Source of the DNA: Sediminibacter sp. Hel_I_10
GTDB lineage: Bacteria > Bacteroidota > Bacteroidia > Flavobacteriales > Flavobacteriaceae
Length of the DNA: 64,000 bases
Direction: 5' to 3'
NCBI RefSeq assembly: GCF_000688335.1
Contig: NZ_JHZX01000001.1
Span: 3,906,001-3,970,000 of the forward strand
Of this stretch, positions 34,307-43,114 are shown piece after piece. Under the pieces are notes generated by a model. The model had not been told where the DNA came from. It did no database searches and worked only from the letters and a program-made list of their open reading frames with translations. Position 1 is the first letter of the stretch, and every line of letters starts with the position of its first letter. A program made the position numbers and the translations under genes.

Positions 34307-34492
34307 ATGGATTTCTATAAAAAAATAGGGTTTGCAAACCTATTTATTTTATTTCTCTGCGCAGCTATAATTTTGGTTGCAGAATATTTATTTTTAAAAG
34401 GTGACCAGTTACACGCTATTTTTATAGGACTTTGGGCACCTACATTATTAGGAATAGTAATTTTTATTAAACAAATTAACAATGGACGCTAA
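34307..34492 (+). CDS. 61-aa two-helix membrane protein
   Basis: Small membrane protein beginning MDFYKKIGFANLFILFLCAA. Its two hydrophobic helices are FANLFILFLCAAIILVAEYL and AIFIGLWAPTLLGIVIFIKQ, separated by KGDQLH. The start at 34307 is set by the -7 box at 34281-34288. Its stop overlaps the ATG of the next small frame (34482), so it is the first of a coupled pair. No family name is recognised; such two-gene pairs of tiny membrane proteins are easily missed by annotation. Confidence 0.7.
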   Translation: MDFYKKIGFANLFILFLCAAIILVAEYLFLKGDQLHAIFIGLWAPTLLGIVIFIKQINNGR

Positions 34493-34592
34493 CGAGATTG
34501 TATTTTGGTTTTCTGGTATAGTGGCCTTCTGCGTTGTTATTTGGGCTGTCCTAATTATAAGAACTTATAATAGGATTGATCGCAACAAGTAG
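34482..34592 (+). CDS. 36-aa single-helix membrane peptide
   Basis: The frame runs from ATG (34482) to TAG (34592). The N-terminus is acidic (MDANEIVF), one hydrophobic helix follows (WFSGIVAFCVVIWAVLII), and the tail is basic (RTYNRIDRNK), so a N-out/C-in single-pass topology is predicted. It overlaps the preceding 61-aa frame by 11 nt. The charge pattern and overlap support it as a real gene. It resembles small accessory subunits of membrane complexes; the partner is unknown. Confidence 0.55.
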   Translation: MDANEIVFWFSGIVAFCVVIWAVLIIRTYNRIDRNK

Positions 34593-34637
34593 CAAAAAAA
34601 GTAAGTTCAGTAAAAAAACAACGTGATTCAAAATTTA

Positions 34638-35315
34638 TCAAGCAAAGCTTTTCTTTTCTGTAGCGTGATGTTTTAATGCTTTATAGGATATTTCGTTAAA
34701 ATGTGAAATCACGAGATCAGCTTTACTATAATCTTGATCTTTTGAATGCAAGCTATTGTATCCTACACAAAATATATTAGCAGATTTAGCAGCTTCAATG
34801 CCATTAGTTGAATCTTCGATTACAAAACAATGTTTTGGGTGATGACCAGATAGTTCAGCTGCTTTTTCAAAAATCTCTGGATGTGGTTTAGATTCTTTAA
34901 GATCTGCACCGCTTATTTTAGCTTTAAAATAAGGATTGAGATCAAATCTGTCAAATATTCTATTGATATTATCCATTGAAGCAGAAGACGCTAATACCAA
35001 AGACATATCACTAGCATGATAATCTTTTATAAGGTCTAAGACACCATCTAAAAGTTGCAAAGACTCATCAGACTCAAAAAGCTTTTTAAAATAATCTCGT
35101 TTCAAATTCATTAAAGTATCCGCCACAAGTGGCAGATTAAAATGTTCGATAAGCTGTTCGCAAATATTTTGCGTAGATTGACCAGTATAAGAAGCGTACA
35201 AATCTTCTGATACTTCAATATTCACAGCGTTAAACATTTGGTAATAAGCATTTCGATGAAGTGGCTCAGTGTCAACAATGACTCCGTCCATATCAAATAA
35301 TACGGCTTTAAACAT
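34638..35315 (-). CDS. HAD-family phosphatase (beta-phosphoglucomutase-like)
   Basis: 225-aa HAD hydrolase with a C1-type helical cap. Motif I is FDMDGVIVDTEPLHR (nucleophile Asp about residue 8, acid-base Asp about 10), motif II LASSASMDNI (about 107-116), motif III Lys KESKPHPEIFEKA (about 140-152) and motif IV VIEDSTNGIEAA (about 164-175). The substrate is probably a sugar phosphate or phosphoglycolate-like compound. ATG 35315 (MFKAVLFD) is preferred to a GTG 24 nt upstream. Single gene. Confidence 0.9.
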   Translation of the reverse strand: MFKAVLFDMDGVIVDTEPLHRNAYYQMFNAVNIEVSEDLYASYTGQSTQNICEQLIEHFNLPLVADTLMNLKRDYFKKLFESDESLQLLDGVLDLIKDYHASDMSLVLASSASMDNINRIFDRFDLNPYFKAKISGADLKESKPHPEIFEKAAELSGHHPKHCFVIEDSTNGIEAAKSANIFCVGYNSLHSKDQDYSKADLVISHFNEISYKALKHHATEKKSFA

Positions 35316-35679
35316 AGCAAGGCAATTAATTAGGCTCACGAATATAAAAAATTAGCCTCTTAAAATCAATACTCAGGCAGAAATTTGTTTAAAAGAAACA
35401 AATATCCGACAACCTAAATTCATAACAGTTTAAGACATAATCATTAGTGTATTTTGGTTTTAATGTCTTAGTTACCTAAGAGATAGGTCACCATTTTTTA
35501 AGATTTTTACTCTATATAATTTATGATCAATATCAATTGAGAGATTATTCATAGATCAATATTGCTATAATTGTAATTAAAATCTTACTTTTTTATATAT
35601 TATATCGAATAATTTAGTTAAATATCGGTTTTATTGCTGAGTATACTTTAAATTGGCTGAACCTTAAAACCTACTTATT
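35316..35679. other. Intergenic, very AT-rich, no gene supported
   Basis: About 360 nt between the HAD gene and a small secreted protein. It contains only loosely repeated GATCAATAT sequence (around 35526 and 35554) and A/T runs. No terminator, RNA gene or convincing small frame was found. Confidence 0.4.
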
Positions 35680-36117
35680 ATGAAAAAATTAAACTTATTA
35701 TTAATTGGAAGTATCGTGCTTTCTACAGTGAATGGCTTTGCCCAAAATGCGAACAAGAAAGATTTTCATGCATCCCCAAATCCATCTTATGAAATTAAAA
35801 CTACGAAAACATTCTCTAATTTTACGGCTTTAACTTTTGATACTTTAGACTCCTCAACAGAGTTAGGTGACAACATAGGCGTTTACTATTTACATAATTC
35901 CAGATCTTTAATGATCAAGAATATCAATGTTGAAAAAATAAGCAAATTGGCCATTTTTGATTCCAGAGGTAACCATTATGGCAGTTTTGAGGCTAATGAA
36001 TTTGATAGCGATCAAAAATTGGACCTGACATCATATGAATTTAAATCAGGTTACTATATTATTTTGATAGTGATCCACGATAAAACCATCTCTAAGAAGA
36101 TTTATATTTCAGCCTAA
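35680..36117 (+). CDS. Small secreted protein resembling a stand-alone T9SS type A sorting domain
   Basis: 145 aa. The signal peptide is MKKLNLLLIGSIVLSTVNGF, with cleavage after FAQ. The middle is a short Ser/Thr-rich linker. The last 60 residues (about 86-145) have the layout of a Por/T9SS type A C-terminal domain: a strand with ISKLAIFDSRGNHYGSFEAN, LDLTSYEFKSGYYIILIVIH, and the terminal KTISKKIYIS, as in KxIxV sorting ends. There is almost no cargo domain ahead of it. T9SS recognition is inferred. Single gene. Confidence 0.65.
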   Translation: MKKLNLLLIGSIVLSTVNGFAQNANKKDFHASPNPSYEIKTTKTFSNFTALTFDTLDSSTELGDNIGVYYLHNSRSLMIKNINVEKISKLAIFDSRGNHYGSFEANEFDSDQKLDLTSYEFKSGYYIILIVIHDKTISKKIYISA

Positions 36118-36156
36118 GCTTTTATAATCTAAACAAGTACTTACTGAGTTTTTACT

Positions 36157-36164
36157 TACTTTTG
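36157..36164 (+). promoter_or_regulatory. -7 element for the transsulfuration gene
   Basis: TACTTTTG matches TAnnTTTG 17 nt before ATG 36182. Confidence 0.5.
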
Positions 36165-36181
36165 ATTTCAAAAGAATTTTG

Positions 36182-37336
36182 ATGTCAAAAGAAAAATTTG
36201 GAGTAAATACCATTTGTACACATGTTGGGGAAATAAAAGACGAACAGTTTAAGGGAGCTGTGTCGCCGATCTATTTGTCAACCTCTTATGAATTTGATAA
36301 TGTTGACGTTAAGCGTTACCCTAGATATTTTAATACGCCTAACCAAACCCACTTATCTAAGAAAATAGCAGCTTTAGAACATACTGAAACGGCCATGATT
36401 TTCGCAAGTGGCATGGCCGCTATCAGTACAATGCTTCTCGCATTTTTAAAACAGGGAGACCATATTGTAGTTCAAAACACGCTATACGGTGGTACCAGTA
36501 ATTTTATTCGAGAAGAATTTCCAAAATATGGTATAGAATTCACTTTTACTAATGGCTATGAAGTTGCCCATTTTGAAGATGCAATACAATCAAATACCAA
36601 GGTCATTTATATTGAAACGCCTTCAAATCCTTTATTGACCATCACCAATATTAAAAACATTGCAGACTTGACTAAATCTAAAGGTCTAGTCTCAATGATT
36701 GACAATACCTTTGCAAGCCCTATAAATCAAAACCCCGCCGATTTCGGGATTGACCTTATTATACATTCTGCTACAAAATACCTAGGCGGGCACAGTGATA
36801 TTCTTGCTGGTGCAGTTGCCGGTTCTCATATACACATGGAGCGGATTTGGAATGTAGCCAAAAACCTTGGTGGAAGTTTAAGCGACATGACCGTCTGGAT
36901 GTTGGAGCGTAGTATGAAAACATTAGCGCTAAGAGTTAAAGCACAAAATAAAAACGCCCAAAAACTTGCTGAGTTTTTAGATAAACACAGCGATGTTGCT
37001 AATGTATTCTACCCTGGTCTTAAAAGTCATCCAGAGCATGAACTAGCCAAAACACAAATGCGAGGTTTTGGAGGTATGCTTTCCTTTGAATTAAATGATG
37101 GCATCGATGCCATGACATTTCAAAAACACTTAAAACTTATCAAATCGTCAATGAGCTTGGCTGGTGTGGAAAGCACCATGCTCTTGCCTTCACGAACATC
37201 TCACGCATTGCTATCTCAAAATGAAAGAGACCAAATAGGAATTAGTGATCGTCTTATCAGATTTTCAGTAGGTATTGAGACTTTTAAAGATTTAAAAGCA
37301 GATATCAAACAAGCCATAAAAACAACAAAATCATAA
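36182..37336 (+). CDS. Transsulfuration-family PLP enzyme (Cys/Met metabolism)
   Basis: 384-aa cystathionine gamma-synthase/gamma-lyase/methionine gamma-lyase family member. The PLP features are SGMAAISTMLLAFL (about residues 76-89), the substrate-side NTLYGGTSNF (about 98-107), ETPSNPLL (about 147-154), IDNTFASPINQNP (Asp, about 179) and the Schiff-base Lys in HSATKYLGGHSD (about 203). The C-terminal SLAGVESTMLLPSRTSHALL is typical of the family. Lyase or synthase choice cannot be fixed from sequence reading. ATG 36182 is used; a TTG one codon earlier is unlikely. rlmF follows directly. Confidence 0.92.
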   Translation: MSKEKFGVNTICTHVGEIKDEQFKGAVSPIYLSTSYEFDNVDVKRYPRYFNTPNQTHLSKKIAALEHTETAMIFASGMAAISTMLLAFLKQGDHIVVQNTLYGGTSNFIREEFPKYGIEFTFTNGYEVAHFEDAIQSNTKVIYIETPSNPLLTITNIKNIADLTKSKGLVSMIDNTFASPINQNPADFGIDLIIHSATKYLGGHSDILAGAVAGSHIHMERIWNVAKNLGGSLSDMTVWMLERSMKTLALRVKAQNKNAQKLAEFLDKHSDVANVFYPGLKSHPEHELAKTQMRGFGGMLSFELNDGIDAMTFQKHLKLIKSSMSLAGVESTMLLPSRTSHALLSQNERDQIGISDRLIRFSVGIETFKDLKADIKQAIKTTKS

Positions 37337-37340
37337 TTAA

Positions 37341-38237
37341 GTGCATAAAAACAACAAACACTCAGAGAATTACGATTTTCAAGAGTTAGTGACTATAGAA
37401 AGCGAGCTTGCTCAATTTGTTCATACCAACAAGTTTGATAAGATCACTATTGATTTTTCAAATTCTAAAGCAGTAAAGATTTTAAATAAAGCTTTACTTA
37501 AAAAGCATTACGGTATTCAATATTGGGAATTTCCGAATGAACATTTATGCCCACCAATACCAGGTCGGGTGGAGTACATTCATGTTTTAAATGATTTGTT
37601 GAAATCATCTGGATTGAACAAAGACATTAAGATTTTAGACATAGGAACGGGTGCAACCTGTATTTATCCATTGTTAGGGTCTTCGGAATACGGATGGCAT
37701 TTTATAGCATCTGAGCTAGATCAAAATGCTTTAAAAAATGCAGAGGACATTCTTCGGAAGAATGATCTAAAGCGTCAAATAGAACTTCGTTTTCAAGAGA
37801 ATCCTCAGCGGGTTTTGGAGGGGATCTTAAAATCTTCAGATAAAATTTCGGCAGCAATGTGTAATCCGCCGTTTTATAAAAATGAAATGGAAGCTGAAGC
37901 TTCAAATGAAAAAAAATTGAAAGGGCTTGGTTTGGACGCTTCGCAAGGGAAAAGAAATTTTAGTGGCACTTCCAAAGAACTTATCTATCCTGGAGGAGAG
38001 AAAGCCTTTTTACACAACTACCTTTACCAAAGTTCTCTGCAAAAAAAGAGTTGCTTTTGGTTTACAAGCTTAGTATCTAAAAAAGAGTTGATCAAAACGA
38101 TGAAAAGTTCTCTAGAAAAACTCGGTGCAACCGAATTTAAGGTCATTCAAATGGAATTGGGAAATAAAATAAGTAGAGTAGTGGCCTGGTCTTTTTTAAA
38201 CCCTAAGGAACAAGAAGCTTGGAAGAATAGTAAATAG
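37341..38237 (+). CDS. rlmF: RlmF, 23S rRNA (adenine-1618 N6) methyltransferase
   Basis: 298-aa SAM-dependent methyltransferase. N-terminal HKNNKHSENYDF and FSNSKAVKILNKALLKKHYG then CPPIPGRVEYIH are family hallmarks (about residues 2-85). The SAM loop is ILDIGTGATCIYPLLG (about 96-111) and the catalytic N6-adenine motif NPPF is in AAMCNPPFYKNEMEAE (about 172-187). The start is GTG (37341): the next ATG would remove the conserved N-terminus, and the frame closes upstream. It lies 4 nt after the PLP enzyme gene, so it is probably co-transcribed with it. Confidence 0.92.
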   Translation: MHKNNKHSENYDFQELVTIESELAQFVHTNKFDKITIDFSNSKAVKILNKALLKKHYGIQYWEFPNEHLCPPIPGRVEYIHVLNDLLKSSGLNKDIKILDIGTGATCIYPLLGSSEYGWHFIASELDQNALKNAEDILRKNDLKRQIELRFQENPQRVLEGILKSSDKISAAMCNPPFYKNEMEAEASNEKKLKGLGLDASQGKRNFSGTSKELIYPGGEKAFLHNYLYQSSLQKKSCFWFTSLVSKKELIKTMKSSLEKLGATEFKVIQMELGNKISRVVAWSFLNPKEQEAWKNSK

Positions 38238-38272
38238 TAGTTAAAAAGTTAGTTAGAAGAAATACGTTACAT

Positions 38273-38989
38273 ATGAAATTAGACATACTTGCGTTTGGTT
38301 CTCACCCAGATGATATAGAATTAAGTTGTGCAGGCACCATTGCTAAAGAGATTGCCAATGGGAAGAAAGTGGGAATTGTTGATTTAACTCGGGGCGAACT
38401 AGGTACTAGAGGCACAGCCGAAACTAGAAAATCTGAAGCTGCAGAGGCCGCGAAAATTTTAAAAGTACATGTTAGGGAGAATCTCGCCTTTGATGATGGG
38501 TTCTTTATAAATGATCAAACACATCAATTGGAGATCATTAAGATGATTAGAAAATACCAACCTGAAATCATTTTATGCAATGCTATTAAGGACCGCCATA
38601 TCGATCACGGCAAAGGAAGCCAATTGGTAAGAGACGCTTGTTTTTTAAGTGGCTTAAAGAAAATTGAAACATCTCTTGAGGGTGAAAAACAAAAACAATG
38701 GCGTCCCACTCAGGTTTATAACTACATCCAATGGCAACCCATTGAACCAGATATTATTGTAGACATCACAGGCTTTGAAACCATCAAAATGGAATCTGTT
38801 TTAGCTTATAAAACACAGTTTTATGATCCAAATAGTAACGAGCCACAAACACCAATATCAAGTAAAAATTTCACCGATAGCATTTTGTATCGCGCAAGAG
38901 ATCTCGGAAGACTCATTGGTGTAGAATATGCAGAAGGCTATACCGTAGACCGTTACATTGGCGTAGATAGTTTATTTCATTTGAAATAA
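38273..38989 (+). CDS. bshB1: BshB1, bacillithiol biosynthesis deacetylase
   Basis: 238-aa zinc-dependent deacetylase of the LmbE/PIG-L fold that removes acetyl from GlcNAc-malate in bacillithiol synthesis. The zinc motif is AFGSHPDDIELSCAGTIAK (HPDD, about residues 11-14), and a second ligand His is in NAIKDRHIDHGKGSQL (about 109). DLTRGELGTRGTAETRKSEA (about 38-57) is highly characteristic of BshB1. It starts 35 nt after rlmF in the same direction. It is followed by tRNA-His. Confidence 0.95.
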   Translation: MKLDILAFGSHPDDIELSCAGTIAKEIANGKKVGIVDLTRGELGTRGTAETRKSEAAEAAKILKVHVRENLAFDDGFFINDQTHQLEIIKMIRKYQPEIILCNAIKDRHIDHGKGSQLVRDACFLSGLKKIETSLEGEKQKQWRPTQVYNYIQWQPIEPDIIVDITGFETIKMESVLAYKTQFYDPNSNEPQTPISSKNFTDSILYRARDLGRLIGVEYAEGYTVDRYIGVDSLFHLK

Positions 38990-39110
38990 TAATTCTAAAA
39001 AAAAGTCTTTGCAGAATCTAGTAAATCATTTACATTTGCAATCCAATTTACAGTGGTTGATGTTATGTCCTTGGATATAATAAACAACAAAACGCTTAAA
39101 TTGAAAAATG

Positions 39111-39184
39111 GTGGTTGTAGCTCAGCTGGTTAGAGCGTCGGTTTGTGGTACCGAAAGTCGCCGGTTCGAACCCGGTCTTCCACC
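39111..39184 (+). tRNA. tRNA-His (GTG)
   Basis: Cloverleaf: acceptor 39111-39117, D-arm GCTC/GAGC, anticodon stem TCGGT/ACCGA with loop TTGTGGT (anticodon GTG, 39145-39147), T-arm GCCGG-TTCGAAC-CCGGT, 3' acceptor strand CTTCCAC (39177-39183) and C73 at 39184. A G at 39110 is the encoded G-1 expected for tRNA-His. CCA is not encoded. Two U.U oppositions occur in the acceptor stem. A terminator follows. Confidence 0.93.
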
Positions 39185-39191
39185 CAAAAAT

Positions 39192-39221
39192 AAAGCTTCC
39201 TATATTTAGGAAGCTTTTTTT
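39192..39221 (+). terminator. Rho-independent terminator of tRNA-His
   Basis: AAAGCTTCC (39192-39200) pairs with GGAAGCTTT (39209-39217) around an 8-nt loop and is followed by T-rich sequence to 39221. Confidence 0.88.
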
Positions 39222-39256
39222 GTGGTGTTAATCAAGCAAGTTGTAAACCATTGAAT

Positions 39257-39290
39257 AAAAAAGCCCCGAAACTTTTTGTTTCAGGGCTTT
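39257..39290 (-). terminator. Rho-independent terminator of the 47-aa peptide gene
   Basis: On the minus strand AAGCCCTGAAAC (39289-39278) pairs with GTTTCGGGGCTT (39272-39261), one mismatch, loop AAAAA, followed by T6 (39262-39257). It faces the tRNA-His terminator back to back. Confidence 0.85.
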
Positions 39291-39295
39291 CCAAT

Positions 39296-39439
39296 TTAGT
39301 TTTGAAGTGCTTCAAACTTCAAATTATTACACTTTATAACACTTAAAGCCTTCGAGTAGTTCAAAAGAAAATCGATGGTTTCTTCCTTCGGGTTTAAATC
39401 GTCCTTCTTTTTAGGACATTCTGAGTAAAGTTTTGCCAT
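39296..39439 (-). CDS. 47-aa protein downstream of an ECF sigma factor
   Basis: The frame runs from ATG (39439) to TAA (39298-39296). It begins MAKLYSECPKKKDDLNPKEE, continues TIDFLLNYSKALSVIKCNN and ends LKFEALQN. It has two Cys, a basic N-terminal third and a helical middle, with no membrane segment. It follows the ECF sigma gene by 57 nt in the same direction and has its own strong terminator, which supports a real gene co-transcribed with the sigma factor or independent. It is too small for a classic anti-sigma. No named family is recognised. Confidence 0.65.
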   Translation of the reverse strand: MAKLYSECPKKKDDLNPKEETIDFLLNYSKALSVIKCNNLKFEALQN

Positions 39440-39496
39440 TTTAGGTTTATTAGTTGATTATAATTTAATAAACGTAACAAAACTTCACTTATTGTA

Positions 39497-40081
39497 TCAA
39501 TTTGTTAAAACGATATTATTTTTGTCAATGACCTTTCTTAGATTGATAAGCGCATAGCGCATTCTTCCTAAGGCGGTATTTATACTTACGCCAGTACGCT
39601 CTGATATTTCCTTAAAGCTCATATCCTTATACATACGCATCACCAATACTTCTTTTTGATCTTCTGGTAATTCCTCAATCAATCTGCGTACGTCACATTC
39701 TACTTGATCCTTTATCAAGCGTCTCTCTGCATTTAAAGCGGGATCCCCAAGAACCGAAAAGATGCTAAACTCACCAGAGTTATCAAATTTTGGCATACGG
39801 TTATTGCGTCTAAAATGATCAATTACCAAATTATGGGAAATACGCATAACCCAAGGTAAAAATTTACCTTCTTCATTATACTTACCAAGTTTTAGGTTTC
39901 TAATTACCTTGATAAAGGCATCTTGAAAAATATCTTCGGTAACATCTCTATCGAACACCTTCGAATAGATGAAACCATATATTTTTTGTTTGTGTCTTTT
40001 GATTAATACGGATAGTGCACTTTCGTCACCATTCATGTAGTTCTTAACTAATACAGCGTCTGGGATAAGCTCTTGATTCAT
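39497..40081 (-). CDS. ECF-type RNA polymerase sigma factor
   Basis: 194-aa extracytoplasmic-function sigma factor. Region 2 includes LIKRHKQKIYGFIYSKVFDR, DIFQDAFIKVIRNL (about residues 50-63) and WVMRISHNLVIDHFRR (about 77-92). Region 4 includes LPEDQKEVLVMRMYKDMSFK, EISERTGVSINTALGRMRYA (about 157-176), the HTH. No transmembrane anti-sigma gene is adjacent; a 47-aa peptide gene follows. It resembles abundant flavobacterial ECF factors that lack an adjacent anti-sigma. PorX, which partners an ECF sigma in Porphyromonas, is encoded 5 kb away, but no direct link is shown. Confidence 0.93.
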   Translation of the reverse strand: MNQELIPDAVLVKNYMNGDESALSVLIKRHKQKIYGFIYSKVFDRDVTEDIFQDAFIKVIRNLKLGKYNEEGKFLPWVMRISHNLVIDHFRRNNRMPKFDNSGEFSIFSVLGDPALNAERRLIKDQVECDVRRLIEELPEDQKEVLVMRMYKDMSFKEISERTGVSINTALGRMRYALINLRKVIDKNNIVLTN

Positions 40082-40279
40082 AATACATACTTTAAGGGCA
40101 AAGAATAAACTCAGCTTGGGGTTAAAATTTTTTAAAGTAATATTATGTTATAGGCGACTTATTTTTAGTTATTTATGATTCCAAATATAACAACATTCAT
40201 TCCGAAAAAACAAAAAAAGATAACAAACTTTAACAATTTAACATACAATAATCCATTTTAAGGGCTTGTGTAGATAGCT

Positions 40280-40287
40280 TATCTTTG
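40280..40287 (+). promoter_or_regulatory. -7 element for uvrA
   Basis: TATCTTTG matches TAnnTTTG 23 nt before the uvrA ATG. I see no SOS-box-like palindrome in the region upstream. Confidence 0.55.
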
Positions 40288-40310
40288 CGTTTTCTTTTAT
40301 AAAATCTGCT

Positions 40311-43094
40311 ATGGCAAATCATATATTGGATGTAAATCCAAAACACAATATCATCATCAAGGGAGCTCAGCTCCATAATTTAAAAAATATTGACGTCGTT
40401 ATTCCTAGAAATAAACTGGTGGTTATTACAGGATTATCTGGTTCTGGAAAATCCAGTTTGGCCTTTGACACGCTTTATGCAGAGGGCCAACGTCGTTACG
40501 TAGAAAGCCTTTCTAGTTATGCGAGACAGTTTTTGGGTCGTTTAAATAAACCCAAGGTAGATTACATCAAAGGCATTGCTCCGGCTATTGCTATAGAGCA
40601 AAAAGTGAATTCTACCAATCCGCGCTCCACAGTTGGCACAACTACAGAAATTTACGATTATCTAAAATTATTGTTTGCCAGAATAGGGAAGACGTATTCC
40701 CCTATTTCTGGAGACTTGGTCAAAAAGCATCGCACAAAGGATGTTTTAAATCTCGTAAAATCTTTCGAAGAGCGTGAAAAGCTTCTTTTGCTTGCCCCAA
40801 TTACTCTAGAACCCGGTCGGAGTATGGAAGATAAACTCAACGTTTTAAAACAACAAGGATACGCTAGGATTCAATATAAAGAAGATGTTCTTAGAATTGA
40901 TGACGCTATTGAAAAGAAGATAAAGGCTGATGTGTTTTTAGTGGTAGACCGAATCATTGTAAAACATGAAGATGATTTTTACAATCGCCTGGCAGATGCC
41001 ATAGAAACGGCTTTTTTTGAGGGTAAGGGCACCTGTATTATCGAGTCTTTATCAGATAAAAAGCGAACAGAATTCAATAATAGATTTGAGCTTGACGGCA
41101 TGGTTTTTTTAGAACCAAATCCACATTTATTCAGTTTTAATAATCCATATGGCGCTTGCCCAAAATGTGAGGGTTACGGTGATGTTATAGGTATTGATGA
41201 TGATTTAGTGATTCCAAATACTGCTTTATCGGTTTATGAAAATGCTATTTTTCCTTGGAGAGGCGAAAGTATGAGTTGGTATAGGGATCAATTGGTAAAT
41301 AATTCTCACAAGTTTGACTTTCCTATACATAAACCATTTTTTGAACTTTCTGATGCGCAAAAACAACTCATTTGGGAGGGCAACAAGTATTTTGAAGGCT
41401 TAAACGACTTCTTTGCAGAGTTAGAATCTAAAGCCTACAAGATTCAAAATAGAGTCATGTTATCGCGCTATCGGGGGAAAACAAAGTGCAGCGTTTGTAA
41501 TGGGAAACGATTAAGAGTTGAAGCCAATTACGTTAAAATAGCCAATGTTACCATTACCGACCTAGTTGAAATGCCTCTCGATAGATTAGTCATTTTCTTC
41601 AAGCAGCTCGAACTAAATGATCATGATCTTCAAATCGCAGAACGCTTACTTAAGGAGATTAATAGCAGACTATCATTTCTAAGCAATGTTGGGTTAGATT
41701 ACCTTACCTTAAACAGAAAATCAAATACGCTTTCTGGTGGAGAAAGTCAAAGAATCAATTTAGCAACGTCTTTAGGGAGCAGTCTTGTAGGTTCTATGTA
41801 TATTTTAGATGAGCCCAGTATTGGTCTGCATCCTAGAGATACTGAAAAGCTAATTACCGTCTTGAAAGCCCTTAGGGATTTAGGCAACACCGTTATTGTG
41901 GTTGAACATGATGAAGATATCATGCAAGCGTCTGATGAAATTATTGATATTGGTCCAGAAGCTGGAACATTTGGAGGAGAAGTTGTAGCCGTTGGCACCT
42001 ATGCCGACATTCTTAAATCTGAGTCCTTAACCGCCAAATACCTCAATGGTACTATGGAAATTGAGGTTCCGAAGAAAAGAAGACAATCAAAATATCATAT
42101 TGATATTATTGGTGCTAGAGCAAATAATCTTCAGAATATAGACGTCACATTTCCGTTAGAAATGTTAACCGTAATCACAGGCGTTTCCGGTAGTGGTAAA
42201 AGCACCCTAGTCAAGAAAATTTTATTTCCTGCCATTCAAAAGGAGTTAACGGGATTTGGAGATAAGCCTGGGCAGTTTTCAGAATTGAAAGGAAATTATA
42301 AAAACATTAAACAAATTGAGTTTGTAGACCAAAACCCAATTGGTCGTTCTTCACGCTCAAACCCTGTAACTTACATCAAGGCTTATGATGATATTAGAGC
42401 ACTGTTTGCAAATCAAAAACTAAGTAAAATAAGAAATTTTCAGGCAAAACATTTTAGTTTTAATGTTGATGGCGGTCGCTGCGAAACTTGCAAAGGGGAA
42501 GGTGAAGTCACTATCGAAATGCAGTTTATGGCAGATGTACATTTACTCTGCGAAACTTGTAATGGTAAGCGTTTTAAAAAGGATGTTTTAGAGGTCGCTT
42601 TTGAAGGTAAGTCTATTGATGATGTTTTGAACATGACCATTGATGACGCTGTTGCCTTTTTTGAAACGCACAAGCAAGATAAAATTCAGAAAAAACTACA
42701 ACCACTTCAAGATGTTGGATTAGGCTATGTCACCTTGGGGCAAAGCTCATCAACCTTATCTGGTGGTGAGGCTCAACGTATAAAATTGGCGTCTTTCCTC
42801 GGAAAAGGGAGCAAAAGTGATCATGCGCTCTTTATTTTTGACGAACCAACCACAGGATTGCATTTTCATGACATCAAAAAATTGTTAAAGTCGTTTCAGG
42901 CATTAATAGCAAAAGGCCATTCTATAATTGTAATTGAGCATAATTTGGATTTGATAAAATGTGCCGACTATATTATTGATTTAGGGCCAGGAGGAGGAGA
43001 TCGTGGCGGAAAATTATTAGCAGCCGGAACACCTGAAGACATCGTTAAAAACAAATCTTCAATTACAGCAACATATCTCAAAGACAAACTATAA
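40311..43094 (+). CDS. uvrA: UvrA, excinuclease ABC subunit A
   Basis: 927-aa DNA-damage recognition ATPase of nucleotide excision repair. Two ABC modules: Walker [11 protein letters not shown] (about residues 41-50) and [10 protein letters not shown] (about 624-633), signatures LSGGESQRI and LSGGEAQRI, and Walker [10 protein letters not shown] and FDEPTTGLH. Zinc-binding Cys sets are [17 protein letters not shown] and CETCKGEG...CETCNGKRF. Length and all motifs are normal. It ends 20 nt before the convergent DUF3667 gene. Confidence 0.97.
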   Translation: MANHILDVNPKHNIIIKGAQLHNLKNIDVVIPRNKLVVITGLSGSGKSSLAFDTLYAEGQRRYVESLSSYARQFLGRLNKPKVDYIKGIAPAIAIEQKVNSTNPRSTVGTTTEIYDYLKLLFARIGKTYSPISGDLVKKHRTKDVLNLVKSFEEREKLLLLAPITLEPGRSMEDKLNVLKQQGYARIQYKEDVLRIDDAIEKKIKADVFLVVDRIIVKHEDDFYNRLADAIETAFFEGKGTCIIESLSDKKRTEFNNRFELDGMVFLEPNPHLFSFNNPYGACPKCEGYGDVIGIDDDLVIPNTALSVYENAIFPWRGESMSWYRDQLVNNSHKFDFPIHKPFFELSDAQKQLIWEGNKYFEGLNDFFAELESKAYKIQNRVMLSRYRGKTKCSVCNGKRLRVEANYVKIANVTITDLVEMPLDRLVIFFKQLELNDHDLQIAERLLKEINSRLSFLSNVGLDYLTLNRKSNTLSGGESQRINLATSLGSSLVGSMYILDEPSIGLHPRDTEKLITVLKALRDLGNTVIVVEHDEDIMQASDEIIDIGPEAGTFGGEVVAVGTYADILKSESLTAKYLNGTMEIEVPKKRRQSKYHIDIIGARANNLQNIDVTFPLEMLTVITGVSGSGKSTLVKKILFPAIQKELTGFGDKPGQFSELKGNYKNIKQIEFVDQNPIGRSSRSNPVTYIKAYDDIRALFANQKLSKIRNFQAKHFSFNVDGGRCETCKGEGEVTIEMQFMADVHLLCETCNGKRFKKDVLEVAFEGKSIDDVLNMTIDDAVAFFETHKQDKIQKKLQPLQDVGLGYVTLGQSSSTLSGGEAQRIKLASFLGKGSKSDHALFIFDEPTTGLHFHDIKKLLKSFQALIAKGHSIIVIEHNLDLIKCADYIIDLGPGGGDRGGKLLAAGTPEDIVKNKSSITATYLKDKL

Positions 43095-43114
43095 AGACGC
43101 TAAATTTTGGAGCT

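Noticed and set aside
35526-35564. Repeated GATCAATAT in the HAD-secreted protein gap
   Set aside because: Short and in very AT-rich DNA; no regular spacing or symmetry.
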